Assembly: GCA_022496205.1 (NCBI GenBank)
Contig: WTXD01000014.1
Location: forward strand, 310,001 to 374,000
Length of the DNA stretch: 64,000 nt
DNA from: Gloeopeniophorella convolvens
Lineage: Eukaryota; Basidiomycota; Agaricomycetes; Russulales
Reading direction: 5' to 3'
Under the pieces are notes generated by a model. The model did no database searches. It had not been told where the DNA came from and saw nothing but the letters and a program-made list of their open reading frames with translations. The first letter of the stretch is position 1, and every line of letters begins with the position of its first letter. Both the position numbers and the translations under genes were made by a program. Shown here piece by piece: positions 27,820 through 40,468 of this stretch.

Positions 27820-30232
27820 CGCTACCGTAAATTATATGCTCATTATCTCCCGTTGCCTATTCCCATTTCGGGCTACACTACCGCGTTCATTTCCCCCAAA
27901 TACGTTCATGATCTGCGCCCTCTCCACCAATACTGCTCGTACTTATGTAGTGTGCATGAGCTCTGGCCAGTCCGCACCCCGTCTCTGCGTGAACGTCGAC
28001 AACCTCCGCCGGCCGCCGGCGCTTCCACCAAATGCGGAACCGCCCCTTCAGGCTGGTTGCCCCGCATCGCCGCACCCTGTCACTCGACGCCTCGAGTTGC
28101 CCACCGTTGCTGCCATCTGCCATCCTAGCCAGGGAAACAGCCTCCCTCTTTGCCCAAGCACTGCATGATGCATCTGTCCTTTCCGAGGCTGCCAAGTTGG
28201 CCTATTCTCGTCCTGCGAATCCCCTCTGTGTTTCCTTACTCGTCTCGAACTATATCACGCGGCCCCGCTCCTCCATCAGCAAGTGACACGCGAATCTAGT
28301 CCACTTCTTGCGCTTGCCCGACACGCCCATCTGCAGCCATGACATACGTGACCCACCGGCTGGCTTCGAGTTGGTCCGAATCCGGAGAAGCAGCGACGCC
28401 ATCTCACCCGCCCCCGCCTGCACCGCCAGGCGGCCCGCCCGCGGCCCGCGGCCTTGATCCTACTATAGGTGCGCCGCCCGGCGGCGGTTGCGTTGCACGT
28501 CTCAATCGGACTGCCTGACACGCGACGGGCGGTACATACATACCCCCCGCACCACACTCCACGCCACGCCGGGGGCGCTGCCAGCATCAGACAGGACCCG
28601 CCCGCACCATCAATCACAGCACAGCGTCCGCCCATCAGCACGAGCCCATTGCTTCTTCGCACGCACGCCCCCGTCTTTGTGGCACCTGCACTCTCACATT
28701 GTCCCGCGCCGTCACAGAGCCCCGCGCACTATACTCCGGCAGATCCTCGGCTGCTCATCGACCATCATCGGGGCGCAAGTGCGCATACTCACGCCCCCGG
28801 AACCCGTTGGTCCCATCCACCTGCGCATCACCGAGCGGGCGGGTCAGCAGCGCGAAACCCCGCGCCAGGTATCCCCAAATCCAACCCGACGCAGACCGAA
28901 ACGCGGGCAGCGAGGCACGAGCAAGGGGCCCTAATATGCGCGCGAGCGCATGCACACAGAGAAGCTGCAGAAGCCTGATTGCGTCGCCTGGCCATTGATA
29001 CGGCCTGGCCGCTGCGCGCGTTGATCCGCGGTGCCGCGTGCGCCCCTTGCCTCAGGGGGTGCGAACGCGTGCGAGCGTGCGGGGAAGCACCCTCGCTCGC
29101 CCGCTCGGTGCGCCTCGCGCTCGCACTGACAAAGCGCCCGGAACCCCCTCGCGCCCCGCGCCCTGTCTTGCCGGCCTGGGCTACCCTTGGCAGCGCGCAA
29201 TTGCACCCCGCAGCGCGGCACTAGGTCCCGCCCGACCTCTGCGCATCACATGCACGTCCCGTCGCGCACGCAACTTACCCACATACATACATACATACCA
29301 CATGTATTGCAGAACCCGCAGCTGCCGGCGCATTCAATGCATCTCCCCGCTGCGCGACAAACGTAAGCAAGCGGGCTACATATATGTATACACGCATGTA
29401 TGCACTTGTGTTGCGATCAAAGGTGCCCGCCGGGTGCAATGCGCATCTGCCAAATCCACCACCCCGCACGTGGGCCGAGGGACCTTGACGGTCGTGATGC
29501 AGCAATACTTATATGAATGAACAAATCGAAGCTGGATGCGTGCGACCTCCATCAGACCTCGTGCAGGGAACAGCCTCCAGGTTCCCGCCACAACGCGGGC
29601 TGAGATGGCTGAGATCGCCGCCCGGCGCCCGCTGATCCTTCGCGACAGGGCGTGTAAGTAACTCAGTAGGTTCGCGGGACGAGCAGACGGCCCCGAGGCC
29701 GATCAGAAGCCCTCCGCGAACGCGAAGCTTAACGACAGACCTGCCTCGCTGCCAACCGGGACTCCATCAGTCGGACCAGCGTAATAGCCGGGCTGACCGG
29801 GCTGCTAAATACGCTTTCAGGGCACTGGCGTCGGCGCAACGCAAGTCCAGTCGAAGGCATCTTGCTACTTAATAAATACCGTACCCCGAGGCTTCAATTA
29901 CGAGTAGACATGGACATATAAGTTAGGACAGTTGCATTTACATCAAGCATCAAGGGTAGCAATACTTGTAGCACAGACATTTAAGAGCATGCAATGAGGA
30001 TGAAGCGGCCGCACGACCATGCGACGAGATAAACAAAGAAAAAACCGACAGGAACGACAAAAATGCTAGGACAGACACGATAGACACTGATAGTGGACAA
30101 CGACGACGGTGACGCTCGCCAAGAAACCGGAGCAGTATGTAAAGCACCTGTGTAGAACTCCAAGATAAGAGGAACTGATATGGAGAGAAATACGAAGCGG
30201 CCCTGTCCTGCCCGTTCCCAGCTCGAGCCCGC
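27820..30232. other. Long intergenic region between two minus-strand genes
   Basis: About 2.4 kb without a supported gene. It holds the upstream region of the RING-PH-VWA gene (27.8-28.3 kb), a C/A-rich GC-rich stretch (28.3-29.3 kb) with overlapping open frames in several frames but no domains, a CATA repeat at about 29280-29300, and an AT-richer 3' flank for the RRM gene (29.87-30.1 kb). Confidence 0.4.
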
Positions 30233-33200
30233 TCACGCGCCCCGCAACACCATCCTGATCTGCGCCAACCCTGCCGGCGCTTCAGAGCCCGCGCCCTGCA
30301 CGACTTCAGCAAAGCTTGCCCGCCGCTCGCCCGCGCCCGCGCCTGGCCCGCCACCCGACGGTCCCTGCTGCTCTTGCGGATCCGACCCCGATCGGCGCAT
30401 CGGTGCCGGTGGCAGCCTATTCGAAGACGTCGTGGACCAGAAGATGTCGGAGACGCTCTTATCGGCAGGCGGCGAAATGTGCAGCCCACTCTGCAAGCGG
30501 TCGAGGACGCTGTCGACGCCCGAGCTGCCGAGCCGCCCATGGGTGCTGCTGCGCCCACTGGAATTGCCACTCGCGCTAGCCGCGGGGCCTCCCAGCCCGT
30601 TGGTGGCCATCACGCCTGGCCCCACCGAACTGTCACCGCTTCCGCTGGCGGTTTCTGACCCGCCGCGCAATATCTCGCGAGCAAGGCCACTAGTGGCCCC
30701 TTGCGGAAATGGAGGAAAGTAATCTCCTGGACTTGCAGATGACCCAGCGCCTGCGAAATAGTCGAACTCTTCGTCACCCGGCCCTTTTTTGACGGGCGCA
30801 CCGACAGCAGGGTTTATTGATGGATTTACCCCTCCTCCGGGACGTCCCCAGAAGGCGCCCGGCGACATCGCGGAGCCGGGAGAGAATACTGCCGAGGGAT
30901 GGCTGCGATGAGACACGGTCGGCGGTCCAGTTACGAATTGGAACGAGGGCATGCTAGGCGTAATAGGAGGTAGACCATTGGGAGTCATGTTCAATGGATG
31001 TCCATGCGCAGGGTGATGCAATGGTGAATGTGCGTGCGAATACATCGGATGGTGTAAGGGCGATTGCGGTGCGTACGGGTGAGCGTATGGGGACGGAATA
31101 AGGGGAACACCAGGGTGGTGCAGAGGAGAGACGGGGATGCCCGGCGCAAACATCGGCGACATTGGCGAAAGATTGTGAGGGGCTGGGATAGCAAAGGCAG
31201 ACGGCGGAGGGAGAGAAATAGGCCCTGGGTGCGCGGGATGTGAATATGCTTGCTGTTGACTGTAGGTGGGCGAGGCGCGCTCGGGCTGCGTTGACATTCT
31301 CCTCTGGGCAGATGATGAAATCGACGCCTGCGACGAATGATGCTGTTCATGTTGTTTTCCAGGAGGAGACAAGGACAGTGGAACGGGGGCACTTGCAGTA
31401 TGCATTTGTGGTGGGGGTCGGGTTGTGGCTTGTTGTGATAGGAGAGGCTGCGATATTGAATGTAGGGGTTGAGGTGGTTGAGGTGGGGGTGATGGTATAC
31501 GGGAGCCCTTCGCAGAAGGTGCACCTGCGCTAGACGATGGTGGCGTGGGCAATTCCCCAAGGCCGATAGTGGGAGAGTGTTCCCTGAGAACTGACGCATT
31601 GATGTTCACAATGTCACTAATTCCGGGACCAGTGGCAAGGTGTGCGAGGAGCTCTTGTTCGCGAGCCGTGCTCAGACGGGATAAGACGCTCTGGGGCTGC
31701 GCTCGTGGCTGTGACGAAAGGGCCTCCAGAGAAGATGAAGTAGCAGCCTGCAGTTGAGACAAAGAGTACGGATTGTAATCGAGAGAGTGAGATGTCTGCA
31801 AGGAGCTGAGAGGGGTGCCACGAGAGGACGATGGTCGGACGGCGACGCCCGCCATAGCAAAGTGAACGTTCGGGAACGGTGAGGTCGGTAGGGGGGAGGA
31901 GGGCGCCGTTATTGACTGTCCCACTGAAGGCATGAACTTGTCGTAGTGCACTTTAAGAGGCCGACCATTATACTCATAGCTAGGGAGGTGTCAGCGATAG
32001 CTGTATATTACGTAATCGAATACATTACCCGTTGAACATCTTGACCGCGCGCTCGGCATCGTGTTCAGTAGCAAATACGACGGTTCCGAATCCTCTCGAG
32101 CGGCCATCTTGACCGAGAGCGACGTCCGCACGAAGAATGGTACCCGCTTGGCGGAAAAGGTCCTTGAGATCCTGCCATTGACAGTGGAATGGTAACTAGA
32201 CATCCCTGAGAAAGTTGAAACTACAAGACGATGGCAGTGGAGACCCACGTTCCCAACGAACAAGTTACGGCTGACACCGGCGGTGGCGCTGAGCCGATCG
32301 TGGCCGAGGAGAGCCGCGTAATCAGCGTAGGACTCGTCAATAGAGGTCCTGTGGGGGATCTGTGTGACGAAGGAAGAGGATGGCAAGGGGCTTAAAGTTG
32401 GAGAGAGCGCTGCCGAGACGGCATAAGGCACCCTGAAACCGGGGATGGTTGGTGTGTGACCGCCGAGAGGGATTGGTGTGTGATAGCCAGTAGCTGGAGC
32501 AGCGAAGCTGTCGAGGTCGTGAGGGAGACGGTCTAATCGGACTTCAAGGATGCGGGACTGCCACGAATAACCATTGAACATATCAACGGCACGACCAGCA
32601 TCCTCCGCGGTAGCGAGGAGAACAGTGCCGTACCCACGAGAGCGGTTGTCCGGACCCAGGGAGACATCAGCACGGAGAACGGTGCCAGCCTTACGGAAGA
32701 GGTCCTTCAGGTCCTGCCAACGAACGCGATAGGGAAGCTGTGGCTGAGATCAGCAGACGTTCTGAACGGAAGATGGCTCAATTGAGTGGAAGGGTGGAGT
32801 GAACGCATTCCGAGGGTCGAATAGGGAAAGGATGCGCCGGTGCGGGCGCGAGATGGAACTGGGGGTCATGCGCCGGCAATGAAAGAAGCGAACGATGAGA
32901 AAAGTGAAACGTCGAAAGACATACGCCTGCGCCGCATCAAGAAGGAAATGGAGCCGAGGGACGGAGGGGCGGCACAAAAATGGTGGGGCGAAACGATAAC
33001 AGGAAAGAGAGCGCGCAGAAAAAAAAGACATACGTTGCCGACAAAGAGCTGAGTACGAGTGTCCTTGAGCGGCACATGACGACCGTCTGCAGTGACGGAT
33101 GAAGTGGCTTGCTGGATGACAGCGTCGATCTCCTCGCTGGTGGGAGCATGTACGGGGGGGACGGGATTCGAGGACGGTGCAGGGGTTGCGGCGGGGGAAG

Positions 33201-33316
33201 AGCGGGATTCTGCCGGCCCTCGTGTGCTCTGGGAGACAATGTGAGATGTGGGCGGAGAGAGAGGAGAGCAGAAAGAAAAAAAAAGGGAGACGCACGGGCG
33301 GAGGCGGGAGGTCCAT
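30233..33316 (-). CDS. RNA-binding protein with two RRM domains and a long Ser/Pro-rich tail
   Basis: Five exons: 33316-33296, 33228-33034, 32737-32249, 32195-32029 and 31979-30233, all in phase, giving 872 residues. RRM1 has RNP2 TQLFVGNLPY and RNP1-like RSRGYGTVLL; RRM2 has RNLFVGNLPF and RSRGFGTVVFA, each followed by a VxMFNGY-type end. In both RRMs an intron falls exactly after FVGN, suggesting the domains arose by duplication. The second half is low-complexity Ser, Pro, His and Gln sequence. RRM pairs of this type occur in fungal mRNA export and stability factors such as Gbp2/Hrb1, but I cannot assign an orthologue. The start is a tiny exon, MDLPPPP, chosen because it splices in phase to an exon beginning STRGPAES. 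Confidence 0.8.
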
Positions 33317-33998
33317 AGTAGGACGTCGGGAGAGAAGGGGGAAGAGGGAAAGAATAAAAGGGACTCGGAGGAGATTAGCGCGAGAGCGGTCGCGCGGGGT
33401 CGGCGGGGGAGGATGATGGGCAACATCCCGTCGAGTCCTTCGCCGGCGGAGGGTCCACTCGACGCTCCACTTCGCACCACTGGCACCCGATCTTAGTCGC
33501 CCGCCCGTTGACGTCATCACCCTTTCTTTCCCTTCGGCTTCCCTCTCCCGACCACCCTCGTATTCCCCTCACAGCAACACCCGACTCTGCCGTCGGCTCA
33601 CTCGTCCTCAATGCACCGACACGCACCTTGCATGAAAGCCCTCGTGGCGAGGATGCGAGCACACCAACTCTAAATGACGCGTCATCGCGCGCCACGTACT
33701 GGGCGGTTCCTGGCCGCCCCAGTAGGTCCCAGTCAGCGCAGCGCATTGTCGTCCGACACCTGCTTACCTGTCAGCGGCTGCATTCGTGCCAGTTCTGCCG
33801 CGTCCTATCCACGGGGTCCGTTTTGCCTCTTCGAGGTCTCTTCCATACTCGTATGCCTATTCCGGAAATTTGTTCGGCGTCTTCCGACTCACCACCCCAA
33901 TCTGGTGCGTTGCTTGCTCGCCTGAGCCTCGTTGCATTCGCCCGGGTGGTTTCGAGTCGTCCTGCTGGCCACTGCTGCCTCCAGCTCATCTGTACGCC
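33317..33998. promoter_or_regulatory. Shared promoter region of the divergent RRM and metal-ATPase genes
   Basis: The two genes start at 33316 (-) and 33999 (+), so this 682-bp stretch must carry both promoters. Open frames inside it have no recognisable domain. No TATA box or metal-response motif could be named with confidence. Confidence 0.4.
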
Positions 33999-36900
33999 AT
34001 GCAAGAACAGTCGCTTGTCCACAGCACTCACCCTCAAGAAATGGCCTGCCCAGACCTTCCTGGCAGTGCGGAGCCCTCATGCGACGGCGACTGCTGCGAA
34101 GATGAAGCGTGTCAAGAGGCACAGGAATGTGGTGGCTCTGAAGAACCCACCGTTCGATATGTTGTCGGAGACTGCATCCCAGACGGGAAAGGAGGATGTC
34201 AAAGGTCGACGCGCGACCCGTCTTCTGGCTGCTGCCCTCCTACTGGTCTTACCTCACAAGGTGCGCTGCTCAACGTTCCCACTAAGTCACTCTTCGCCCT
34301 TCCTCTTATCTCCGCATGTCGCTTGCTTTAGCGCCTTGCTGTCAAGAAGACACCCATTCAATCGATGAGCCCGGCTGCGAGGACAGTTGCTGCATCCCAG
34401 AGAGCGCTTCTCCCGCCATCAACTCCCCACAAACACCATCTGGTCAGTCATTCTTGCTGGGCTCTATCTCGTCATATGCCGACGCTGCAGCTTTCCACAC
34501 CCGCTCGCAGAGCAAGACTGCTGCTCTGATTGCCACTCCGATATTGGGCCCGCGGAGGCGCGCGTAGACACGTGTCTCGCTGAGGGGCAGAAACATGCGC
34601 CCGCCGACAGCTCGCAAGGCACCGTTACCCGCGCTTCTTCTGGTGCGTGCCTTTCCTGCGTCCCAAATTTCGAGCTTTGATTCATGATGAAATAATCAGA
34701 GTCAGAGCCCGACCATCATCACACGGATCATTCTCAGGCTGTTCGCCGCCGAACAGCCCGCCGCGCCCCTGCTGACGAAGACTCTCATAGCCACACCCTG
34801 AAACGCACCCCTTCTCATTCTCATGGACGACACGTTCATAACTCCAAGTGCGAACTGCAAAGCACGTTCGGACGTTTCTTTGAAGCCGCGTGCTGCTGCC
34901 TGATCGACTGGCGCGTGAAGCCTCCCACCAAGCGTCACCACCATCACCACTCGCGGACCAAGGGGCGCAAAGCTTCGCACAGTTACCCACCTGATCATGC
35001 GTCCTCCTCGAAGAAGGACGATCACTTTACGGTCACCGAAGAGATTGTCGAATATGGAAGTGGACAAACCAAGACATTGTCGCTTTCTGTTCAAGGGATG
35101 GATTGCCCATCATGCGCCCGGAAGGTCACGAAAGCGCTTCTGACACTTCCGTCGGTCCGGGAAGCCAAAGTCAACGCCTTTACTGGTCAAGCCTCTTTGA
35201 CATATACAGAGGGCCTTGTCTTCCCCTCCGACATCTCGAAGCGGGCAACCGAGTTGACCGGGTTCTCGTGTGCGGTACTCGAAGAGGTCTGCCACGAAGG
35301 CAAGAACAGGTCACTGCACGTCGCGTTTCCTCCTCACGTCGGGTCTCCCTGGGAGAAGATCAGTCTCCCGCCTGGCGTCTCCATCATCAGCGTAGCGCAC
35401 ACACCACTTTCAGCTGTCCTCGACGTGCAATACGACGCCGCACTCGTGCAACCTCGTTCGGTCCTTGGTCTTTTTACACCTTTGGGTGGGGATTTTCTGC
35501 CACCATCGAAGACGGATGCTGCAGCGCAGATCGCGAGGGTGCTTTCTTCCTTGTTCCGACGCACTCTCATCTCCGCCATCCTTTGCCTGCCCGTCCTCAT
35601 CCTTGCTTGGGCACCAATACCAGCTCACCCAACAGTTTATGGCGCCATTTCCCTTGCCTTTGCATCCATCGTTCAAGTCTACACTGGAGCTCCGATATAC
35701 TCTGCCGCTATCCGGTCCCTATTCCTACAACGTATTCTCGACATGGATGTGCTTATCTCCCTTTCCTCCACTATAGCATACGTCTACTCGATCGTAGCGT
35801 ACGCAGCGCAAGTCGCGGGACATGCATTCAGCACGCCATTCTTTGAGACCCCAACGCTATTATTGACGCTCATCACTCTGGGGAGGCTCGTTTCCGCGTT
35901 TGCAAGCCGGCGCGCAACATCGGCACTCGACGGGTTGGGCACGCTGCAAACCGATCTTGTCCAGTTGGTCTCCACAGATGATGTTGTGACTACCATTCCT
36001 GCCGACCTCGTACACCCACATGACGTACTCCGTGTCCCTGGGAACTCGCTCGTCCCCACCGATGGTACAGTGCGACGAGGCACCACCCAAGTCGACGAAT
36101 CCGCACTCACTGGAGAGAGTATGCCGGTGGACAAGGCTCCCGGAGCACCCCTGACGGCTGGCACGTTCAACATATCGTCGTCCATCGACATGGAGGTTAC
36201 GCGGGTGCCGGCAGAGAACACGCTCGCGGACGTCGCCGCCCTTGTGTCGCGACTGCAGGAGGCCCGCCTTCCAGTGCAGGACCTTGCGGATCGCGCAGCC
36301 TCTCTGCTCGCTCCGGTCATCCTGGCGCTGGGCGTCGTGGTGTTTATCATATGGATCGTTATCGGGCTGCGGGTGCGCGAGGAAGGATCTAGCAAGGCTG
36401 GCCTGGCAGCGCTGCGATACGCCATCGCGGTGATGGTTGTGTCATGCCCGTGTGCCATCGTGCTCTGTGTGCCGATGGTAGTCGTAATCGCCGGCGCCGT
36501 CGCAGCCAAGGAGGGTGTTCTGTTCAAGGTATACTGTCATGTGTGCCACCCTCGGACAGCAGTGCTAACAGATGCCCAGACCGCAACCGCAGTGCAACAC
36601 GTCAAGAACACATCTGTCGTGGTGTTCGACAAGACCGGCACGCTGACACTCGGCCAAATGGCCGTCGTGGAGGCGCACATCGTGCAGGAAGACGCTGTCG
36701 CTGCTATTCTTGCCCTCACTGCAGAAAGCCCCCACCCTGTTGCTCAGGCTGTGGCCAAGCACATACGCACAACCAACTCCCAAATCACCGCGACCCCACT
36801 TTCGACTAAAGCCCGGTCCATCCCCGGCCAAGGCCTCGAGGCAACGGTCGGCGATGCGCTCATCCGCGGCGGCAGTCCCGCCTGGCTCGGCCTGGAAGAC

Positions 36901-37548
36901 GAAGCGCACTGTGCGTCCATGAAGAACAAGGCGCTCACGATGTTCGCAGTCACGCTCCGGTCCCAGCCTGTCGCCATCTTCGGGCTGGCCGACACGCCGC
37001 GCCCGAGCGCACGCGCGGCTATCGAGCTCCTCGAGCGCGAGGGCATCACCGCGCACATCGTCTCGGGCGACGCGCCGCGCGTCGTGCACGCGCTCGCGGC
37101 GCAGCTCGGCATCCCGCCCGAACGCGCGCACGGCGGGTGCCTGCCGCGCGAGAAGGTTGCGCGCGTGCGCGCGCTGCAGGCGCGCCCCGGCGCACGCGTC
37201 ATGTTCATCGGCGACGGAACGAACGACACGCCCGCGCTCGCCGCGGCGGACATCGGCGTCGCGATGGGCGGCGGGACGGCCGCGGCGCGGGGCGCGGCGG
37301 ACGTTGTGCTGCTCGCGCCGGACCTCGCGCGTGCGCTGGGCGCGCTGCTGCGCGTGTCGCGCGGGGCGGTGCGTCGCGTCGCGGCGAACTTTGCGTGGGC
37401 GGGCGTGTACAACGTGGTTGCGGTGCTGCTCGCGGCGGGCGCGTTTGTGCACGTGCGCGTCGCGCCGCAGTACGCCGGGCTCGGGGAGATGGTGAGCGTC
37501 GTGCCGGTCGTGCTCGTCGCGTGGAGCCTGTGGTTTCTCAAGTATTAA
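33999..37548 (+). CDS. Heavy-metal P1B-type ATPase, Pca1/CrpA-like, with Cys/His-rich N-terminus
   Basis: Pumps Cu+ or Cd2+ using ATP. Exons 33999-34260, 34332-34442, 34511-34642, 34700-36528 and 36580-37548 give 1,100 residues. The first four carry an N-terminal region with six Cys-Cys clusters (GDCCED, SGCCPP, APCCQE, DSCCIP, DCCSDC, AACCCL) and His runs (PDHHHT, KRHHHHH). A heavy-metal-associated domain follows (VQGMDCPSCARKV). The core has the actuator DESALTGESMPVDK, the transport-site VVSCPCAIVLCVPM, the phosphorylation site VVFDKTGTLTL, the SPHP nucleotide-site motif and MFIGDGTNDTPALAAAD. CPC followed by VPMVVVIAGAVAAKEGV resembles Pca1/CrpA-type pumps more than Ccc2. In yeast Pca1 a Cys-rich N-terminus controls metal-dependent turnover; a similar role here is an inference. 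The 51-nt last intron has a length divisible by three. Confidence 0.88.
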
Positions 37549-38068
37549 TCGAGCCGTCGAACGTGCGCGGGGCGGGTCTTGGCGGTTCCGGGCGACCTAA
37601 GTTGAACGTTGAGTAAGTTAGTCGCGTGTACCGAACGCAATGCCAATATGTGTTATGTATGTCGTATGGGAAAGGCCCCGGCCCTACGCCTCCACCTGGA
37701 GCAGTTCACGGTATCTGCGCCCAATCAGACGAGGGTGGGGTGCCTCGCCGTGGCTTCTCGATCTGCGCGTTGCACGTCTTCTTCGGCCGAGCGGGGCAGA
37801 GCAGGGTCCTGTATTCGTGTCCCGTGTTCCGCGGCGGTTCCGTGGCAGGGCATGGCACGGCCGCTCCTGGCGACGCTGCGGCTCCGGTTGCCTTTTGCGC
37901 GCGGCCTCAAGGCAAGGACATGACCCGCACCAAACCCGAATCCGGAGCCCAGATAGAGGCGGCGCTGCACGTACGCTCACGGGGAGTCCACGGTGGCGCC
38001 ATAAGTAGCGCGGGCGCGGCTTGGGTGCCCCCACCGAGTGTGCACCTGCGGCGTTCGGAGAACCGACC
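37549..38068. other. Intergenic region upstream of the small secreted protein gene
   Basis: It contains overlapping open frames on both strands, typical of high-GC sequence, with no domain. No regulatory element could be identified. Confidence 0.35.
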
Positions 38069-38367
38069 ATGAAGCTCGCCGCCGCCGCCGTCCAAGTTTC
38101 TGTCCTTGCCCTTGCGCTCTCTGCGGGGGTGTCCGCCGGGAGGGGCTCGGAGGTCTTCCCCGCAGGGGCGTTGCCGCGTGGCATACTGCCTATGACGTCG
38201 CAACCGTTCGACACGGGGCGGAGTTGCAACGAGAGGGGGTCGTACTGCGATCCACAGGTACCGTGCTGCAGCGTGCAGCAGTACTGGTATGGAGGCGTGA
38301 GTGGTGTTGGTCTCGGGAGTCGAACGTCGTCCTGACTAGGAACGCACAGATCTGCATCTGCTCGTAA
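38069..38367 (+). CDS. Small secreted cysteine-rich protein
   Basis: Two exons, 38069-38296 and 38350-38367 (donor gtgagt, acceptor acag), give 81 residues. Residues 1-23 are a classic signal peptide (MKLAAAAVQVSVLALALSAG then VSAG). The mature part has six cysteines in the order C-x6-C-x5-CC-x10-C-x-C, all within the last 30 residues. The last exon has only five codons plus stop (ICICS) and supplies the final two cysteines, which supports the intron. The even number of cysteines and the small size suggest a disulfide-stabilised extracellular protein. I recognise no family; it could be an effector-like, cell-wall or signalling peptide. Confidence 0.68.
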
Positions 38368-38616
38368 AGAGAATTGCGGCCGGCGGCACACCAGGTTGTG
38401 AACACGATGGTTGTATGATCACGTACAGACGCGAAGATGTGGCGCTCTGCTTGACCTGTAATCTATGAAATTGATACCAAAATTTGACCGCTTGAGGACG
38501 CCCTGGACACGACCACGACGGACACACACTGCCTGTATCCGGAGAAAATAATGTTATAACAGAACTAGTACAGATGATACAATAGGACAAGGCGGAAGAG
38601 CCGGCAAATTGACAAT

Positions 38617-39199
38617 CTACACTTCCTGGCTCTCCTTCTTGCCCTTTTGGGTTTTGCTGGGGAGGAGCTGGATAATCGAGGTGAGCAGCGGCCAACCGAC
38701 ATGAATCGGGGAGCGCTTACCGCGGGGTCGATGTACGGGACGACACCACCCTGGGAAATAACGACATCACCCAAGAGCTTGTTCAACCTGTGCAAGGTTG
38801 ATAAGTGCATGCGAGACGACGCAGAGCAAATGTAAACGCACTCCTCATCGTTACGGATGGCAAGCTGCAAGTGCCGGGGTACAATACGCTGCTTCTTGTT
38901 ATCGCGGGCGGCGTTGCCGGCCAACTCGAGGATCTCGGCAGCAAGGTACTCGAGGACCGCAGCGAGGTAAACTGAAGCGAGGTTCCAGCTTAGAAGAATA
39001 TACAAAGAACCTTGGATGAGAAGGACGCACCAGGTGCACCGGCACCAACGCGTTGTGCGTAGTTGCCACGCTTGAGGAGACGATGGACACGACCGACAGG
39101 GAACTGGAGGCCGGCCTTGGAAGAGCGGGACTGGCCCTTGCCGGTTTCGGCGGACGCCTTGCCACCAGACTTGGCCTTGCCGCTAGACTTGCCAGACAT
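38617..39199 (-). CDS. Core histone H2A
   Basis: Exons 39199-39031, 38971-38842, 38787-38721 and 38667-38617. The protein has the acidic-patch and docking sequences of canonical H2[59 protein letters not shown] and GGVVPYIDP. It ends in ESQEV, the SQ(E/D)-hydrophobic motif that makes fungal H2A equivalent to H2A.X, phosphorylated by ATM/ATR-type kinases at DNA breaks. Divergently paired with H2B, 321 bp between starts. Confidence 0.96.
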
Positions 39200-39520
39200 T
39201 GTAGTAGTTGAGAGGAGTGGGTGGTTTGGATGAAGTGGGGCGAGAGTGTCAGAGACGGGGAGAGCGAGAGCAGTTGGGAGAGGCGAACCCGCGGCAGAGA
39301 CTTTATAGCGGTGACGCGCGTGGGTCACGTGGTGGTACACGAAATAAAGTTCGCGATCAACGAAAGTCGCGTCGACGCGTCTGTGGCCAAACATTCCCAA
39401 AGCATCACCGTGTCTTATAAAAGCTCGCGTGCGTCCTCTGGCTAGTCACACGCTCCTCTCTTCAACCACCGTATCCTCGCTGCTCCAACCCAGACCACTC
39501 GTCTAATCTCATCATCTGCA
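39200..39520. promoter_or_regulatory. Bidirectional H2A-H2B promoter
   Basis: Two TATA boxes point outward: TATAAAG on the minus strand at 39301-39307 for H2A and TATAAAAG on the plus strand at 39416-39423 for H2B, each roughly 100 bp from its ATG. Between them are a CACGTG E-box near 39325 and a 12-bp perfect palindrome CGCGTCGACGCG at 39368-39379. The symmetry suggests shared control of the pair, as in other fungi. Confidence 0.75.
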
Positions 39521-40123
<603 letters not shown>

Positions 40124-40468
40124 TCGGTTTCTTGTGGAGAGTCTGTATTATACTACTGTATACTGTTATTCTATCTATTTCCTGTTCCCCCTCGCAACCC
40201 GTGTGATTGTAGAGTTCGTGCTCAGGTCCTCGCAGTTGTTGTCGAAAATCAGTCGGAAGTGCTGTCACCCACCTTTGGTGATCCGGTGGGACATTGTGTT
40301 GTGGGTAAAATGTTGTGCCGGGTGGGCTCGAACATCCCATGCCACAAGACAGTTTGAACGTTCAAATGTTCACGATCGATGAATCCAATAGCAAGCAGCA
40401 TGCTCCCATTATATGAATGCGCGGATATATGCATAAGTGAAACAACCCTGAAACCATGTCTAGTCAAT
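40124..40468. other. Intergenic region between convergent H2B and ERG2
   Basis: It holds the 3' ends of two converging genes and is AT-richer than the coding flanks. No gene was seen. Confidence 0.5.

Noticed and set aside
28469..28998. Overlapping plus-strand frames up to 169 codons
   Set aside because: All three frames are open at once in C-rich sequence, a sign of composition rather than coding; no ATG context or domain.
36565..37452. Minus-strand open frames of 250-300 codons
   Set aside because: Antisense shadows of the metal ATPase; composition is Arg/Ala/His-rich noise.
38220..38367. Calling the small secreted protein a knottin-type toxin
   Set aside because: The last loop spacing (C-x-C) does not fit the classical cystine knot and there is no sequence similarity I can recognise.
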